From NCBI RefSeq assembly GCF_923081025.1, contig NZ_CAKLPZ010000001.1:1054001-1118000 (forward strand): a DNA stretch of 64,000 nt, written 5' to 3'. Positions within the stretch are counted from its first letter, which is position 1; the number at the start of each line of letters is the position of its first letter. Under the pieces are notes generated by a model. That model made no database searches and was not told where the DNA came from. It saw nothing but the letters and a program-made list of their open reading frames with translations. The DNA comes from Neolewinella maritima (lineage in GTDB: Bacteria > Bacteroidota > Bacteroidia > Chitinophagales > Saprospiraceae). This document shows positions 42,874 through 52,200 of this stretch, piece by piece. The position numbers were made by a program, and so were the translations under genes.

Positions 42874-42879
42874 GCGACC

Positions 42880-43749
42880 ATGCGTACCGATGAGCTGACC
42901 ACCCACTTTGCCAAGACCCTCCGCCCCCTGCTGGGTAGGGGAGAGGCCCGCTCTGTCACTCGGCTGGTGCTGGAAGACGTGTTCGGCTACCGGCAGGGAC
43001 AGCGGCCGCGCCTGCTCAGTCCCGACGAAGAGGTGCTGGCCTGGGCCACCCTCAACCGGCTGCTGGCCGGTGAGCCGGTGCAGTACGTCACGGGGGTGGC
43101 CGACTTCTACGGTTTGCAGCTTCACGTCACCCCCGCCGTCCTCATCCCCCGCCCGGAGACCGAAGAGCTGGTCGAATGGATCCTGGAAGAGCATGTGGGC
43201 GGTAGTCAGCGGCGCGCGCTCGATCTGGGCACGGGTTCGGGCTGCATCCCCCTGGCGCTCAAGATGCGCCGTCCGGAGTGGACACTGGAAGCCCTCGACG
43301 TCAGCGAAGCCGCCCTCGCCGTTGCCCGCAAGAATGCTAGGGAGAGAGACGTACACATCACCTTCCACCAGCAGGATATGGCGGAGGCGAGCGCGGTACT
43401 TCCTGCCGCCCAGTATGACCTACTGGTGTCGAACCCGCCCTATATCCCCCCCTCGGAGGAAAAGCACATGAGCCGGTCCACGCTCGCCTTCGAGCCCCGC
43501 CTGGCCCTCTTCGTGCCGGAAGACGATCCACTTTTGTTCTACCGCCACGTATTCAACACCGGCAAAATCCTCCTCCGCCCCGGCGGCATGGTGTACGTAG
43601 AAACCAATGCCCACAATAGCGAGCAAGTCCTGCAGTTATTCCGTTCGGGCGGATACACGCAGGTGCAACGAAAGCGCGATCTGCAGGGCAAGTGGCGCAT
43701 GCTACGCGCTACGCTGGAAGCTATGCAGGCACCAAACCCAGTTCCGTAA
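42880..43749 (+). CDS. prmC: Release factor glutamine methyltransferase PrmC
   Basis: 289 aa. N-terminal helical domain, then a Rossmann methyltransferase domain with the SAM loop LDLGTGSGCIPLAL and the catalytic SNPPYIPPSEE (NPPY). VLIPRPETEELVEW is the usual segment before the SAM domain. It methylates the Gln of the GGQ motif in release factors. The 3' end overlaps the convergent SWIM-domain gene by 29 bp. Confidence 0.94.
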   Translation: MRTDELTTHFAKTLRPLLGRGEARSVTRLVLEDVFGYRQGQRPRLLSPDEEVLAWATLNRLLAGEPVQYVTGVADFYGLQLHVTPAVLIPRPETEELVEWILEEHVGGSQRRALDLGTGSGCIPLALKMRRPEWTLEALDVSEAALAVARKNARERDVHITFHQQDMAEASAVLPAAQYDLLVSNPPYIPPSEEKHMSRSTLAFEPRLALFVPEDDPLLFYRHVFNTGKILLRPGGMVYVETNAHNSEQVLQLFRSGGYTQVQRKRDLQGKWRMLRATLEAMQAPNPVP

Positions 43750-44995
43750 GCAGGCTGAGGGGCCGCAGGCGGTAGCCGTCAAACTCGGCGAACAATGCCA
43801 GCGGACCTCCCCCGCTGACGGCCAGTAGGCGGTAGAAGTCCGGGTAGTCAGACGGCAGCGGGAAGGAAAGCCCATCCGCATCGACTATCAGGAACTGCTC
43901 ACCCCCCTTGACCGGTCGCACCCCATTGAGATATACCGGATACTGCTGCAGCCAGGGGTTCACCCCCAGGGCCCTGCGGTAGTTGTCGAGCATGCCGGTG
44001 AAGGTATCGTAGCCGCTGAGTCCGTCGTAGGGCCTACCCCCGGGTCGAGGCTCCGGGAACACCGCCCGCTGGGGATAATTGCCTGGATAGTAGTGCAACC
44101 CACCCTCGAAGGAGGCCGATAGGGGCCACGACTGCTCGAAGGGAAATTCCCCGAAGGCGAAGTCCAGGATCAGGGCATACCGACGGCTCTGTTCCCCCCG
44201 GAGCCACACGCGGCGGTAGCGTAGGCGATCTTCCTGTCCATTTACCGTACCTACCACCAGCCAGTGGTCAGAGGTGACCGGTCGCCGAAGCAGCTCGTCT
44301 TTCTTAGTGGTGATTCCGGCGAGTTGGTAGAGCTCGTCCTGCCGCTCGGGGGTAAGCTCATCCCGGATCCGCCAGGCGCGGAGAAAGAGGTAGAGATCGC
44401 CCAGTCCGCGGGCCAGTTCGCTCGTAGTACCGTCCGTGTCCAGACTAGCCAGTTGACGCACCCGCCCGGCTAGTCCGGGCAGCTTGGCGTCGGTGAGGCG
44501 GGCGGCGGTCGTAAGCCAGCTATCGTCACCCTGCGCCAGGGTATCGGCCAGTCCGCGGCGGGCCACGTCGAGCAGCCGCAGTTCGAGCTCATCGATGCCG
44601 CTGTCCATGAGGACGAGCCGGGCGGTGAGCCGGTCGTCCGCCTTGGTTACGTCCTTAGTTACCCGTGGTGCCTTGGTGGTCTGAAACTGTACGGAGCGGA
44701 GCCAGTCCGGCGGCTGGCCTACGGTGAAGCGGTCGGCGTTATTCTTGAGGATCAGGATCAGGGCCAGGTCATGCGCGCAGGGGCGGGCGCGGGCGCGGCA
44801 GCTGCAGTGGAATTTGCCCTCTACGACCTGTACGGCCGACTGGATGGGCCGCTTGCTGTTCACGTCGAACTCTCCCCAGAGCCATTCGCCGTCTCCGCCC
44901 AGCAGCCGCCAGCGGCGGCTGTAGAACAGGCGGCGGCCGCTCTCGAGGGTCTTGGCGTCGGGGGCGAGCTGGAGCAGGCGATCGGTGGGGGTCAT
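43721..44995 (-). CDS. SWIM zinc-finger domain protein
   Basis: 424 aa. The SWIM motif C-x-C-x(n)-C-x-H is in FHCSCRARARPCAHDLALIL at about residues 62-81, preceded by the usual YSRRWRLLGGDGEWLWGEFDV strands. The rest (about 100-424) has no family mark I recognise. In Bacteroidetes such proteins often lie beside genes for a MoxR ATPase and VWA proteins; none is seen here. It is divergent from the small gene at 45087, and its end overlaps prmC. Confidence 0.8.
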   Translation of the reverse strand: MTPTDRLLQLAPDAKTLESGRRLFYSRRWRLLGGDGEWLWGEFDVNSKRPIQSAVQVVEGKFHCSCRARARPCAHDLALILILKNNADRFTVGQPPDWLRSVQFQTTKAPRVTKDVTKADDRLTARLVLMDSGIDELELRLLDVARRGLADTLAQGDDSWLTTAARLTDAKLPGLAGRVRQLASLDTDGTTSELARGLGDLYLFLRAWRIRDELTPERQDELYQLAGITTKKDELLRRPVTSDHWLVVGTVNGQEDRLRYRRVWLRGEQSRRYALILDFAFGEFPFEQSWPLSASFEGGLHYYPGNYPQRAVFPEPRPGGRPYDGLSGYDTFTGMLDNYRRALGVNPWLQQYPVYLNGVRPVKGGEQFLIVDADGLSFPLPSDYPDFYRLLAVSGGGPLALFAEFDGYRLRPLSLLTELGLVPA

Positions 44996-45086
44996 AGGGG
45001 GTCGGGCAAACCAGGGGCTGGGGAACAGCGTTAGTTTGTAAGATTACAAATAAAGCCCTTACTTTCCCCCGCAAACCGTTTCTATC

Positions 45087-45287
45087 ATGCGCGCTTACCA
45101 GTCTGAAGAATTCCGCAAGCTCTCCCCGGAGGCCAAGCGTGCGGCCCTGAAGTCGGCCATTGCCGCCCAGGATCCCAGCAGCGGATTCAAGCGCGCGTTC
45201 GAGGTAGACGGCAAGGTGTACCATACCGTCTCCGTCAGTGAGCTCACGTCAGAGCAACTGCAACAATCAACGGACGCCGAAGCGTGA
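45087..45287 (+). CDS. Small hypothetical protein
   Basis: 66 aa: N-terminal helix rich in Lys, Glu and Ala (SEEFRKLSPEAKRAALKSAIAAQD) and a short strand pair (FEVDGKVYHTVSVSEL). Support comes from its codon character and its 4-bp overlap with the next gene (GTGA). Family unknown. Confidence 0.6.
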   Translation: MRAYQSEEFRKLSPEAKRAALKSAIAAQDPSSGFKRAFEVDGKVYHTVSVSELTSEQLQQSTDAEA

Positions 45288-46078
45288 GCCTGGCCTTTGG
45301 CGCCCTACTGACCATTTTACTATTGCTGCCGGGCATTGGCTTTCGCTACGCCTACATACGCAGTAATTCCATCCGCCGCAGTCTGGATTTCAGCCTGCTC
45401 AGCGAGGCCGTCATCATGGTTGTCGTCGCCCTCGTTCTGCACACCCTGGGCGGTCTGGTGACCCAGGCGCTCGGATCCCCTCCCGACGCCCGTATCCTCT
45501 ATCTACTCGGTACCGGTGGCGCGCTTGCCGCCGAAGATTATCAAGTCCTGACGGATTCGGTCGTCCCTTTTCTGGGCTACACCCTGTTTCTTTCGGCTAC
45601 CGGCGTGGGCCTGGGGTATGCGCTACAGCAAGTGGTGCTGCGCCGCGGCTACGACCAGCGGTATAAGGGTTTGCGCGTACTCAACGACTGGGACCGCTAC
45701 TTCACCGGCTACGTACTACCGGCCGAGCGGCGCGGAAAAGTCAATTTCATCTGGGTCGACATTCTGGTGGACGGCAGCGGCGGCAATGCCGTCCTCTACT
45801 CCGGGGTACTCGAGAATTACTCCCTGAACCGGGAACAGGTCATTGATCAGGTATTTATCAGCAGCGCCATCCGCCGGCACAACCTCGACCTGTCCGGCGT
45901 GCTACCGGCCGACGAGGGTACCACACGTCAACCGCCTAACTACGATATGCCGGGGGAGTACCTGGTCATTCCTTTCTCCCAGGTACGCAACCTCAATATC
46001 ACCTACAGCTACGTTCAGGAAGGCACTCCTCCGGAGACCGTCGCCGCCCCCGCCGAGGTGTCAACCGCCCCCGTATGA
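45284..46078 (+). CDS. DUF6338-like membrane protein
   Basis: 264 aa. Three hydrophobic segments in the N-terminal half (about 3-22, 40-60, 90-115), then a cytoplasmic part with VNFIWVDILVDGSGGNAVLYSGVLENYSLNREQVIDQVFISSA, which resembles the DUF6338 pattern of a short SH3-like strand set. Function unknown. GTG start overlapping the upstream stop, and the stop overlaps the next ATG by 4 bp, so the three genes 45087-46914 are cotranslated. Confidence 0.6.
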   Translation: MSLAFGALLTILLLLPGIGFRYAYIRSNSIRRSLDFSLLSEAVIMVVVALVLHTLGGLVTQALGSPPDARILYLLGTGGALAAEDYQVLTDSVVPFLGYTLFLSATGVGLGYALQQVVLRRGYDQRYKGLRVLNDWDRYFTGYVLPAERRGKVNFIWVDILVDGSGGNAVLYSGVLENYSLNREQVIDQVFISSAIRRHNLDLSGVLPADEGTTRQPPNYDMPGEYLVIPFSQVRNLNITYSYVQEGTPPETVAAPAEVSTAPV

Positions 46079-46914
46079 TAAGCCGCGCCGCGCTACTGCT
46101 AGTTGTCATTTTGCTCTGCACCTGCGACCCCGCCCCCCAGGATATTACGGAGGTAGATTATGGAGGGCCGTTGACGATCACCCGCGACTCCATCAGCCTG
46201 ACGGTAGACCCCGCCTACGGCGCCCGCCTCACTAGCGTGACGTATGGAGACCGCGAACTGCTGTACGTAGTGCGCGATAGCAGTGGCTTCACCTATGGCA
46301 GTACCGCCTGGCCGAGCCCGCAGGCCGACTGGGACTGGCCGCCGCCCGCCACCCTGGACCGCGAACCCTATACCGTACAAAAAGTAGAGGAGCACTCGAT
46401 CTTACTGGAGAGTCGGGAGGACAGCAGCGGGCTGGTCCTGCAGAAGCGCTACCGCCTCGGTCCGGACAGCGACATCGGCCTCACCTACTGGTTGACATAC
46501 AACGGACCCACCACGCGCAGTGTAGCGGCATGGGAAGTGACCCGACTGCCCTACACCGGTCGGATAGTGTTCTTTGCCGACTCAGTGCGCACGGTGGGGG
46601 ATGCCCGGCGGGTGGTGGAATCACAAGACAGCCTGCGAGTCATTCACTTTGACGAACGGCATACGGCCACGACCAAGGTGTTCGCTGATCTGGATAGTGT
46701 GCCGGTGCGCTACTATACCGATGGGCTGATCCTGGAAAAGCATACGGTGGTGCAGGACTTCTACCGCGTGGCTCCTGGACATGCCCCCCTGGAGGTATAT
46801 ATCGATCCCCCCCGGGGCTTCGTGGAGCTGGAATTACAGGGTGATTACCGCAAATTGAGCTACGGAAAGACGACCACCCTACGCACCAAGTGGCGGGTGG
46901 TGCCCGATCGGTAG
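46075..46914 (+). CDS. Lipoprotein with galactose-mutarotase-like fold (DUF4380-like)
   Basis: 279 aa with a lipoprotein signal (MISRAALLLVVILLCTCDPAP; lipobox LCTC with acyl Cys). The mature part is a beta-rich sequence with VDPAYGARLTSVTYGDRELLYV, TAWPSPQADWDWPPP and LGPDSDIGLTYWLTYNG, the layout of DUF4380 / aldose-epimerase-like super-sandwich proteins. A sugar- or glycan-related surface role is a guess. The lipobox coding region coincides with a copy of the 18-bp motif. Last gene of a three-gene unit, 4 bp from the convergent aceK fusion. Confidence 0.6.
   Translation: MISRAALLLVVILLCTCDPAPQDITEVDYGGPLTITRDSISLTVDPAYGARLTSVTYGDRELLYVVRDSSGFTYGSTAWPSPQADWDWPPPATLDREPYTVQKVEEHSILLESREDSSGLVLQKRYRLGPDSDIGLTYWLTYNGPTTRSVAAWEVTRLPYTGRIVFFADSVRTVGDARRVVESQDSLRVIHFDERHTATTKVFADLDSVPVRYYTDGLILEKHTVVQDFYRVAPGHAPLEVYIDPPRGFVELELQGDYRKLSYGKTTTLRTKWRVVPDR
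46118..46135 (+). repeat. 18-bp GC-rich motif, copy 6, inside a gene
   Basis: GCACCTGCGACCCCGCCC, identical to the copy at 10336-10353, here coding for the lipobox region of the lipoprotein gene. Confidence 0.65.
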
Positions 46915-46918
46915 CCGG

Positions 46919-49462
46919 TTACTGCAGGAACCGCCAGCCGGTGCGGTAGGGGAACACGTCCATGATCTCACCGGCCAGGAGTCGCTGCTTGAGGTCGTTC
47001 CAGAAGTCGGCGTCGAAGATCTCCCCGTGTTGCGCGCGGAGGTAGTCCAGGTGGGGGCCGGCCCGCATCAGGAAGCCCGGGAACTCCTCGGGGAACACGT
47101 CGCGCGGCCCCACGTAGTACCAGGGCTGGGAGGCCATCTCCTGTTCGGGCGTACGGGGCTCGGGGATGTGGCGGAAGTTGCAGTCGGTGACGTGCTCGAT
47201 CTCGTCGTAGTCGTAGAAGACGACCCGGTTGACGCGAGTGACTCCGAAGTTCTTCAGCAGCAGATCGCCCGGAAAGATATTGGCCGCGGCGAGCTGCTTG
47301 ATGGCCCGGCCGTAGTCGCGCAATGCCTTGCGGGCCATGGCTTCGTCGGCCGTCTGCAGGTAGAGGTTCAGCGGCGTCATTTTCTTTTCGATGTACACGT
47401 GACTCAGCAGTACCTGATCGTCCTGCACCACCACCTTCGAGGGGGCGGTGTGGAGCAGTTCGGCCAGACATTCTTCGCTAAAGCGATCGCGTGGCAGCAC
47501 CAGCTTTTCGAACAGGTAGCTATCGGCCATGCGGCCCACCCGGTCGTGCCGCTTGACCAGGTCGTAGCGCGCCTTTACGGTAGCGGCCGTCACCTGCTTG
47601 GGGGGAGCGAAGTGGTCGCGGATCACCTTGAAGACCATATTGAGCTTCGGCGTGGTGAAGACGTACATCACCATGCCGGCGATTCCGGGCGCGCTCTCGA
47701 AGGGCTCATCCCGTGCCGGGTGCCGGTTGAAGTGACGCAGCAGCTCGCGGTAGAACACCGTCTTGCCGTGCTTCTCAAAGCCGATCGCATTGTACAGCTC
47801 GCTGATGCGCTTGCTGGGCATAAAGGTCTGCAGGAAGTCGACCATATCGCTCGGTACGCTGATGTCGGCCAGGAAGTACGAGCGGTGGTAGCTGAAGATG
47901 GACACGACTTGGTCAGCCTCCAGCAGCAGCGCGTCGATCAGCACGCCCCGGCCGGTAGGGTGGAGGAGGGGCAGGATGAAAGGAAACACCGCCCCGCGCG
48001 ACAGAAAGCGCCCCACGATGTAGGCCGTTTTGTTGCGGTAGAACACCGACTGCAGTACCTCGATCTGATCGCCCGGGTGCCGCCCGCCCCGCTCGCGGAT
48101 GAAGCCGCGCCAGCGATCGGCTACCAGCGTAATATCCCGCTCCCGATTGTCCCAGGCTACGGCAAATGGGAAGCGGTCCAGTACTTCACGAACGATGTCC
48201 GTCAGTTCGTAGGCGGCCAGCGCGAAGTCGAAGGTGATCGTCGACAGCCCCCGGTACTCCCGGTAGCTGCCCGTGCGCACTACGAACATCACCTCCGGAT
48301 CAGCGCCGATCCCGTAGGCGAAGCGGTAGACCGAGTTGAAGAAGGTTTCGGCGATGTTGCGCGTATTGAAGTGGGCGATATCCTCGGCGAAGGCCTCGCG
48401 CACCTTGCCCCAGAAGGCGTGATCTTCTTCCTGCTGCACCATCAGCTCCTGCAGCTGCCGGGTGGTGGCATTCACCTCGTCGCGGTACAGCGTGATGCGG
48501 CTGCGGGCGTCGGCCTGAGTGCCGTGCCAGTCGCGTTCCTCGAAGCGTATCCGTGCCCGCTTCGTGATCAGTTTGAAGCGGTAGTAGTAGTTCATGTAGC
48601 CCGTCAGTATCCGGTGGGCCACCTCGTAGTGCAGCAGGGCGGGGAACGCCGGTGCGGAAGCGGTGACCAACTGCACGTTCGCCTCATGAAACTTGCGCAT
48701 GATGCCCGGGTAGGCGTACCGGCGGAAAAGGGCTTCCAGGTCGAAGGGGGTTTCCTCCAGCACACTGCGCTCAAGGGCATTGATGTACTGGCGCGACTCC
48801 TGGATACGCTGCGCCATTTCCGACCGGTCGCTGGAGTGATCGCCGTGTCCGGTTACGAGCACCTTCACGTTCCCCGTCTGGATCAGTGTTTCCAGCTTAT
48901 CTAATGTAGCCCGGTAGTCGGTTACCGAATGGTAGATGTATGGAAACTCGATGTTGCTCAGGTAGTCGCCTACGATAAGGATACCGCGACTGCGGTTGAA
49001 GGTTAGGAGTCCGTCCGCGTTGTGCCCGGGCGCCTGGTAGAATACGTAGGTGTCGCCTCCGAGTTGTAGCTCTACATCATCTCCTTCAATGGGTAGGTCT
49101 ATCGCGGGGTAGCTGATGGGGTAGTCGCGAGTGATGTAGTTCTCGTCGTCGAAGTCCCGGATCTGCTGGAGCACCTTATTCTGCCCCGTATTTTCTACGA
49201 ATGCGCGTGAAGCGATGGTCTTGAATCCCGCAAACTTGCCGTAGCCGATGATGTGATCGTAGTCGGAATGCGTAAAGAGCAGGTAGCATGTCCGTCCGGC
49301 GGTCAGCGGAGCGATCCGGTCGGCGATGGTCTGTACTTCGCCGGGGAGCCAGTTGGGGTCAACCAGGAGTAGGTAGTCCTGACCTACGATCAGGGTAGAG
49401 ACGGTACGGAAAAGCGCGCTTTCGAATACGACGAGGTCCGTACGGTCCAGTTGCAGTTTCAT
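46919..49462 (-). CDS. aceK: Metallo-beta-lactamase-fold / isocitrate dehydrogenase kinase-phosphatase (AceK) fusion
   Basis: 847 aa in one unbroken frame. Residues about 1-255 are a metallo-beta-lactamase-fold domain: THSDYDHIIG (residues 64-73), APGHNADG (His147), VGDYLSN (Asp166), TGHGDHSS (His206). The usual H-x-H-x-D-H has Asp67 in place of the second His. Residues about 278-847 match a full AceK: LTGYMNYYYRFKLITKRARIRFEERDW, the C-terminal kinase core with FGVTRVNRVVFYDYDEIEHVTDCNFR, and PWYYVGPRDVFPEEF. AceK phosphorylates and dephosphorylates isocitrate dehydrogenase to switch carbon into the glyoxylate shunt. It lies 40 bp downstream of a PAS/sigma-54 regulator on the same strand. 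Confidence 0.9.
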   Translation of the reverse strand: MKLQLDRTDLVVFESALFRTVSTLIVGQDYLLLVDPNWLPGEVQTIADRIAPLTAGRTCYLLFTHSDYDHIIGYGKFAGFKTIASRAFVENTGQNKVLQQIRDFDDENYITRDYPISYPAIDLPIEGDDVELQLGGDTYVFYQAPGHNADGLLTFNRSRGILIVGDYLSNIEFPYIYHSVTDYRATLDKLETLIQTGNVKVLVTGHGDHSSDRSEMAQRIQESRQYINALERSVLEETPFDLEALFRRYAYPGIMRKFHEANVQLVTASAPAFPALLHYEVAHRILTGYMNYYYRFKLITKRARIRFEERDWHGTQADARSRITLYRDEVNATTRQLQELMVQQEEDHAFWGKVREAFAEDIAHFNTRNIAETFFNSVYRFAYGIGADPEVMFVVRTGSYREYRGLSTITFDFALAAYELTDIVREVLDRFPFAVAWDNRERDITLVADRWRGFIRERGGRHPGDQIEVLQSVFYRNKTAYIVGRFLSRGAVFPFILPLLHPTGRGVLIDALLLEADQVVSIFSYHRSYFLADISVPSDMVDFLQTFMPSKRISELYNAIGFEKHGKTVFYRELLRHFNRHPARDEPFESAPGIAGMVMYVFTTPKLNMVFKVIRDHFAPPKQVTAATVKARYDLVKRHDRVGRMADSYLFEKLVLPRDRFSEECLAELLHTAPSKVVVQDDQVLLSHVYIEKKMTPLNLYLQTADEAMARKALRDYGRAIKQLAAANIFPGDLLLKNFGVTRVNRVVFYDYDEIEHVTDCNFRHIPEPRTPEQEMASQPWYYVGPRDVFPEEFPGFLMRAGPHLDYLRAQHGEIFDADFWNDLKQRLLAGEIMDVFPYRTGWRFLQ

Positions 49463-49502
49463 GCCCCTAAGATGCGGTGTAGCCCGGTAGGCGGGGAGTG
49501 GA

Positions 49503-52136
49503 TCAGCCCGTGAACTTGTTCCGGTCGATGCCGAGCTTATTCATCTTGGACATCAGGGTGCGGCCGTTGAGGTCCAGCAGCTCCGCCGCGCCCCCGGGGC
49601 CGGTAACCTTGCCGCCCGTGCGCTTCAGTGCCTCGGTGATGTACTGCTTCTGCATCGCCTCGAAGGGGATGATGCGCTCGCTGCGAAAGGAGGTCTCGTC
49701 ATTGCGGTCGGGTCGCCGCAGGGCATTCAGGCTGGCGCGCAGGTTGAGGGTCGAGGCGGTGGAGGTAATGACGGCCCGCTCGACCAGGTTGATCAGTTCG
49801 CGGACGTTGCCGGGAAACTCGTAGTTGGTCAGCGTTTCAATGTCGCTGGGATTGATGTGGGTGATGTTGCGCCCCATCCGGTCGGAATACACTTTGGCAA
49901 AGTGTTTAATCAGTACGGGAATGTCCTCCTTCCGTTCCCGCAGGGGCATGTTATGGATGGGGAATACATTGAGCCGGTAGAAGAGATCCTCCCGGAAGGT
50001 ACCCAGGCCGATCATCTGTTCTAGATCGCGGTTGGTAGCCGCTACGATGCGTACGTCCACCGTAATGGGATCGGTGGAGCCGATGCGCTGAATTTCGCCT
50101 TCCTGCAGTACGCGCAGGAGCTTGGCCTGCATGTCCAGGGGAAGCTCTCCGATCTCGTCGAGGAAGATCGTGCCGCCATCCGCCTGTTCGAAGCGGCCCT
50201 TCTTCTGGGCGATGGCCCCGGTAAAGGCCCCCCGTTCGTGACCGAACAGCTCACTCTCGATCAGGGATTCGGGCAGGGCGGCGCAGTTGACACTCACGAG
50301 TGGCTTGCGGCTACGCCGGCTGAATTTGTGGATCGACTGGGCCAGCAATTCCTTACCGGTACCCGTCTCTCCGGTGACCAGGACGGTCGCGTCCGTGTCG
50401 GCCACCTGAGCGATCTGACCGAGTACCTGCTGGTATTTGGTCGATGCGGTGATGATAGAACCCGAGGTATTGATCTGCTCGACCTGTTCGCGCAGGGTTT
50501 CGTTCTCACTCTGCAGCTGGCGGGTGAGCTCGTCCACGCGGCGCTTGGTATTCTGTAGTCGCCGCTTGTTGTTGTACTGCTGGGTCACGTCGCGGCAGAT
50601 CAGGCATAGAAAAAACTGCGCGCCGGCTGCTACCTGGGCGAAGCGGACCTGTAGGGTGCGGTCCTCGCCGCTGGGATTGGTGTAGATGTAATCCAGCGCT
50701 GCCCGAAAGCGTCCGTCGATTTGCTCCTGTCTGATATCGGACAGGGCCGGGATGGTCAGATCGGGCATTAACTCGCTGATGGACAGGCCCTCCAGGGACC
50801 GACTGGTCTTGCGCCGTAGTTTGCGGCGTGCCGCCTCGTTCAGGAGGACCACTTCGTTGGTCGGGTTCAGCCAGATCACCCACTCATTGAGTGCGTCGAG
50901 CGTCTTTACGTAGAGTTGCAGGTTCTCGGAGAGCTGGACCTCTTCCCGGCTGTCCTGTGCGATGATGAGCAGGTATTCCTGATCGTCCTTACCGTAGTAA
51001 TAGATGCGGGAGAACAGGGGATTGTGCGTCCCGTCGCGGTGGGCCACAACGGTCTGTCGCTCTATATATTTCCGCTCCCGCACTTCTTCGTAGAGCGCTG
51101 CGATCTCTTCGGCTCGTGCAGGGTCGGCGAGCCGGGAGGCGGGTGATCCGATCAGCTGATTGCGGGAGTAGCCCGTCAGCTCACTAGCCCGGTCATTGAC
51201 GTAGGCGATCTTACGGTCGGCATAGCTCACTAAGAATACGGCGTCCGTCTGCCGGTCAAGCGCGGTACGCAGTAGCTCCTCGTCTGCGGATTGATGCGGG
51301 AGGGCGTCGGCTAACACATCTCCACCGCGCGTAAGGGTGCCATATACCTTATACACTTCCAGTTCATTCTCGACCGACTGAGCGCGGGCGGTGTATATGG
51401 TGGGAGAGGTCTGTTTATCTGCGGCGGTGGTGACGACGGGTAGTTCTACCGTCACGTGGTCCGTAGTACCCCGTAGCTTCTTGTAGGCGATACGCAGGTC
51501 GCCGTACACCGTGGAAACGACGCGACCCTGCAGCAGGGTCAGAAACTCGATAGCGGGGTAGAAGGCGCGATCCGGGGTCAGGCCCAGCCAGCGGCGGATG
51601 ATGGGAGTGATGAATACCTGATTAGTGGTCAGGTTGACTTCCCAGGCGCCGATCTTGCCGTCGCGCTGCACTACATCGAGCAGGTCCGCATCGCGCTTGC
51701 CTGCTTCGGTGGCATGAAAGATCACCAGGCACAGCTCGGGATCGATGCTGTAGATATCGAAGCCGGCCCGCCCCCGGATGCTGAACAGCTTACCGTCGGC
51801 ATTTACAAACTCCGTGTCCAGGCGCTCGCTGGTGTTCTCCTGTAGGCGGTTCCAGAACCGTTTCCACCCCAGCATACTGAAGTGGGGGTTGATCTCGAAA
51901 TAGCTCGTACGCACGAGTGCGTTGCGGCTGTAACCCAGCAGTGTGGCCGCGCTCTCGTTACCAAATTGCACCCGCCCGGTCACGTCGACCCACAGCACGC
52001 CCTCAGTGACTAAGTCAAAGGCATCCTGATGCATCTGAAGCAGGGCGTCAACGGCTGGTACTGTATCGGTCAAAGGCAAGTGAACTAGGCTCGATATTTC
52101 GGTACGTGAAGATACCACACGGAGCGCAAAGCCCAC
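49503..52136 (-). CDS. Sigma-54-dependent transcriptional regulator with several PAS domains
   Basis: Up to 877 aa from GTG 52136; TTG or ATG starts (ATG 52034) just before the first PAS domain are as likely. PAS-like domains at about 40-140, 145-265, 290-395 and 400-515, then a short coiled coil. AAA+ domain (about 555-790): Walker [15 protein letters not shown] for sigma-54 contact, Walker [27 protein letters not shown]-terminal Fis-type HTH ([23 protein letters not shown]). There is no receiver domain, so the PAS domains probably sense a small molecule or redox state directly. The next gene downstream is the AceK fusion. Confidence 0.92.
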   Translation of the reverse strand: MGFALRVVSSRTEISSLVHLPLTDTVPAVDALLQMHQDAFDLVTEGVLWVDVTGRVQFGNESAATLLGYSRNALVRTSYFEINPHFSMLGWKRFWNRLQENTSERLDTEFVNADGKLFSIRGRAGFDIYSIDPELCLVIFHATEAGKRDADLLDVVQRDGKIGAWEVNLTTNQVFITPIIRRWLGLTPDRAFYPAIEFLTLLQGRVVSTVYGDLRIAYKKLRGTTDHVTVELPVVTTAADKQTSPTIYTARAQSVENELEVYKVYGTLTRGGDVLADALPHQSADEELLRTALDRQTDAVFLVSYADRKIAYVNDRASELTGYSRNQLIGSPASRLADPARAEEIAALYEEVRERKYIERQTVVAHRDGTHNPLFSRIYYYGKDDQEYLLIIAQDSREEVQLSENLQLYVKTLDALNEWVIWLNPTNEVVLLNEAARRKLRRKTSRSLEGLSISELMPDLTIPALSDIRQEQIDGRFRAALDYIYTNPSGEDRTLQVRFAQVAAGAQFFLCLICRDVTQQYNNKRRLQNTKRRVDELTRQLQSENETLREQVEQINTSGSIITASTKYQQVLGQIAQVADTDATVLVTGETGTGKELLAQSIHKFSRRSRKPLVSVNCAALPESLIESELFGHERGAFTGAIAQKKGRFEQADGGTIFLDEIGELPLDMQAKLLRVLQEGEIQRIGSTDPITVDVRIVAATNRDLEQMIGLGTFREDLFYRLNVFPIHNMPLRERKEDIPVLIKHFAKVYSDRMGRNITHINPSDIETLTNYEFPGNVRELINLVERAVITSTASTLNLRASLNALRRPDRNDETSFRSERIIPFEAMQKQYITEALKRTGGKVTGPGGAAELLDLNGRTLMSKMNKLGIDRNKFTG

Positions 52137-52144
52137 CTAAAGCA

Positions 52145-52182
52145 ACGATGGCCCCGTTACGCAAGGGTAACGGGGCCATCGT
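52145..52182 (-). terminator. Strong hairpin after ftsH
   Basis: ACGATGGCCCCGTTAC (52145-52160) pairs perfectly with GTAACGGGGCCATCGT (52167-52182): 16-bp stem and 6-nt loop, starting 19 bp past the ftsH stop. No clear T run on the minus strand. It separates ftsH from the sigma-54 regulator. Confidence 0.7.
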
Positions 52183-52200
52183 ACAGGGGACTATGCCAGA

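Noticed and set aside
47027-48904. A 625-codon open frame on the plus strand opposite the AceK fusion
   Set aside because: It mirrors a well-supported gene. Its product is a low-complexity mix of Val, Gly, His and Ala with no domain, as expected from the antisense of GC-rich coding DNA.
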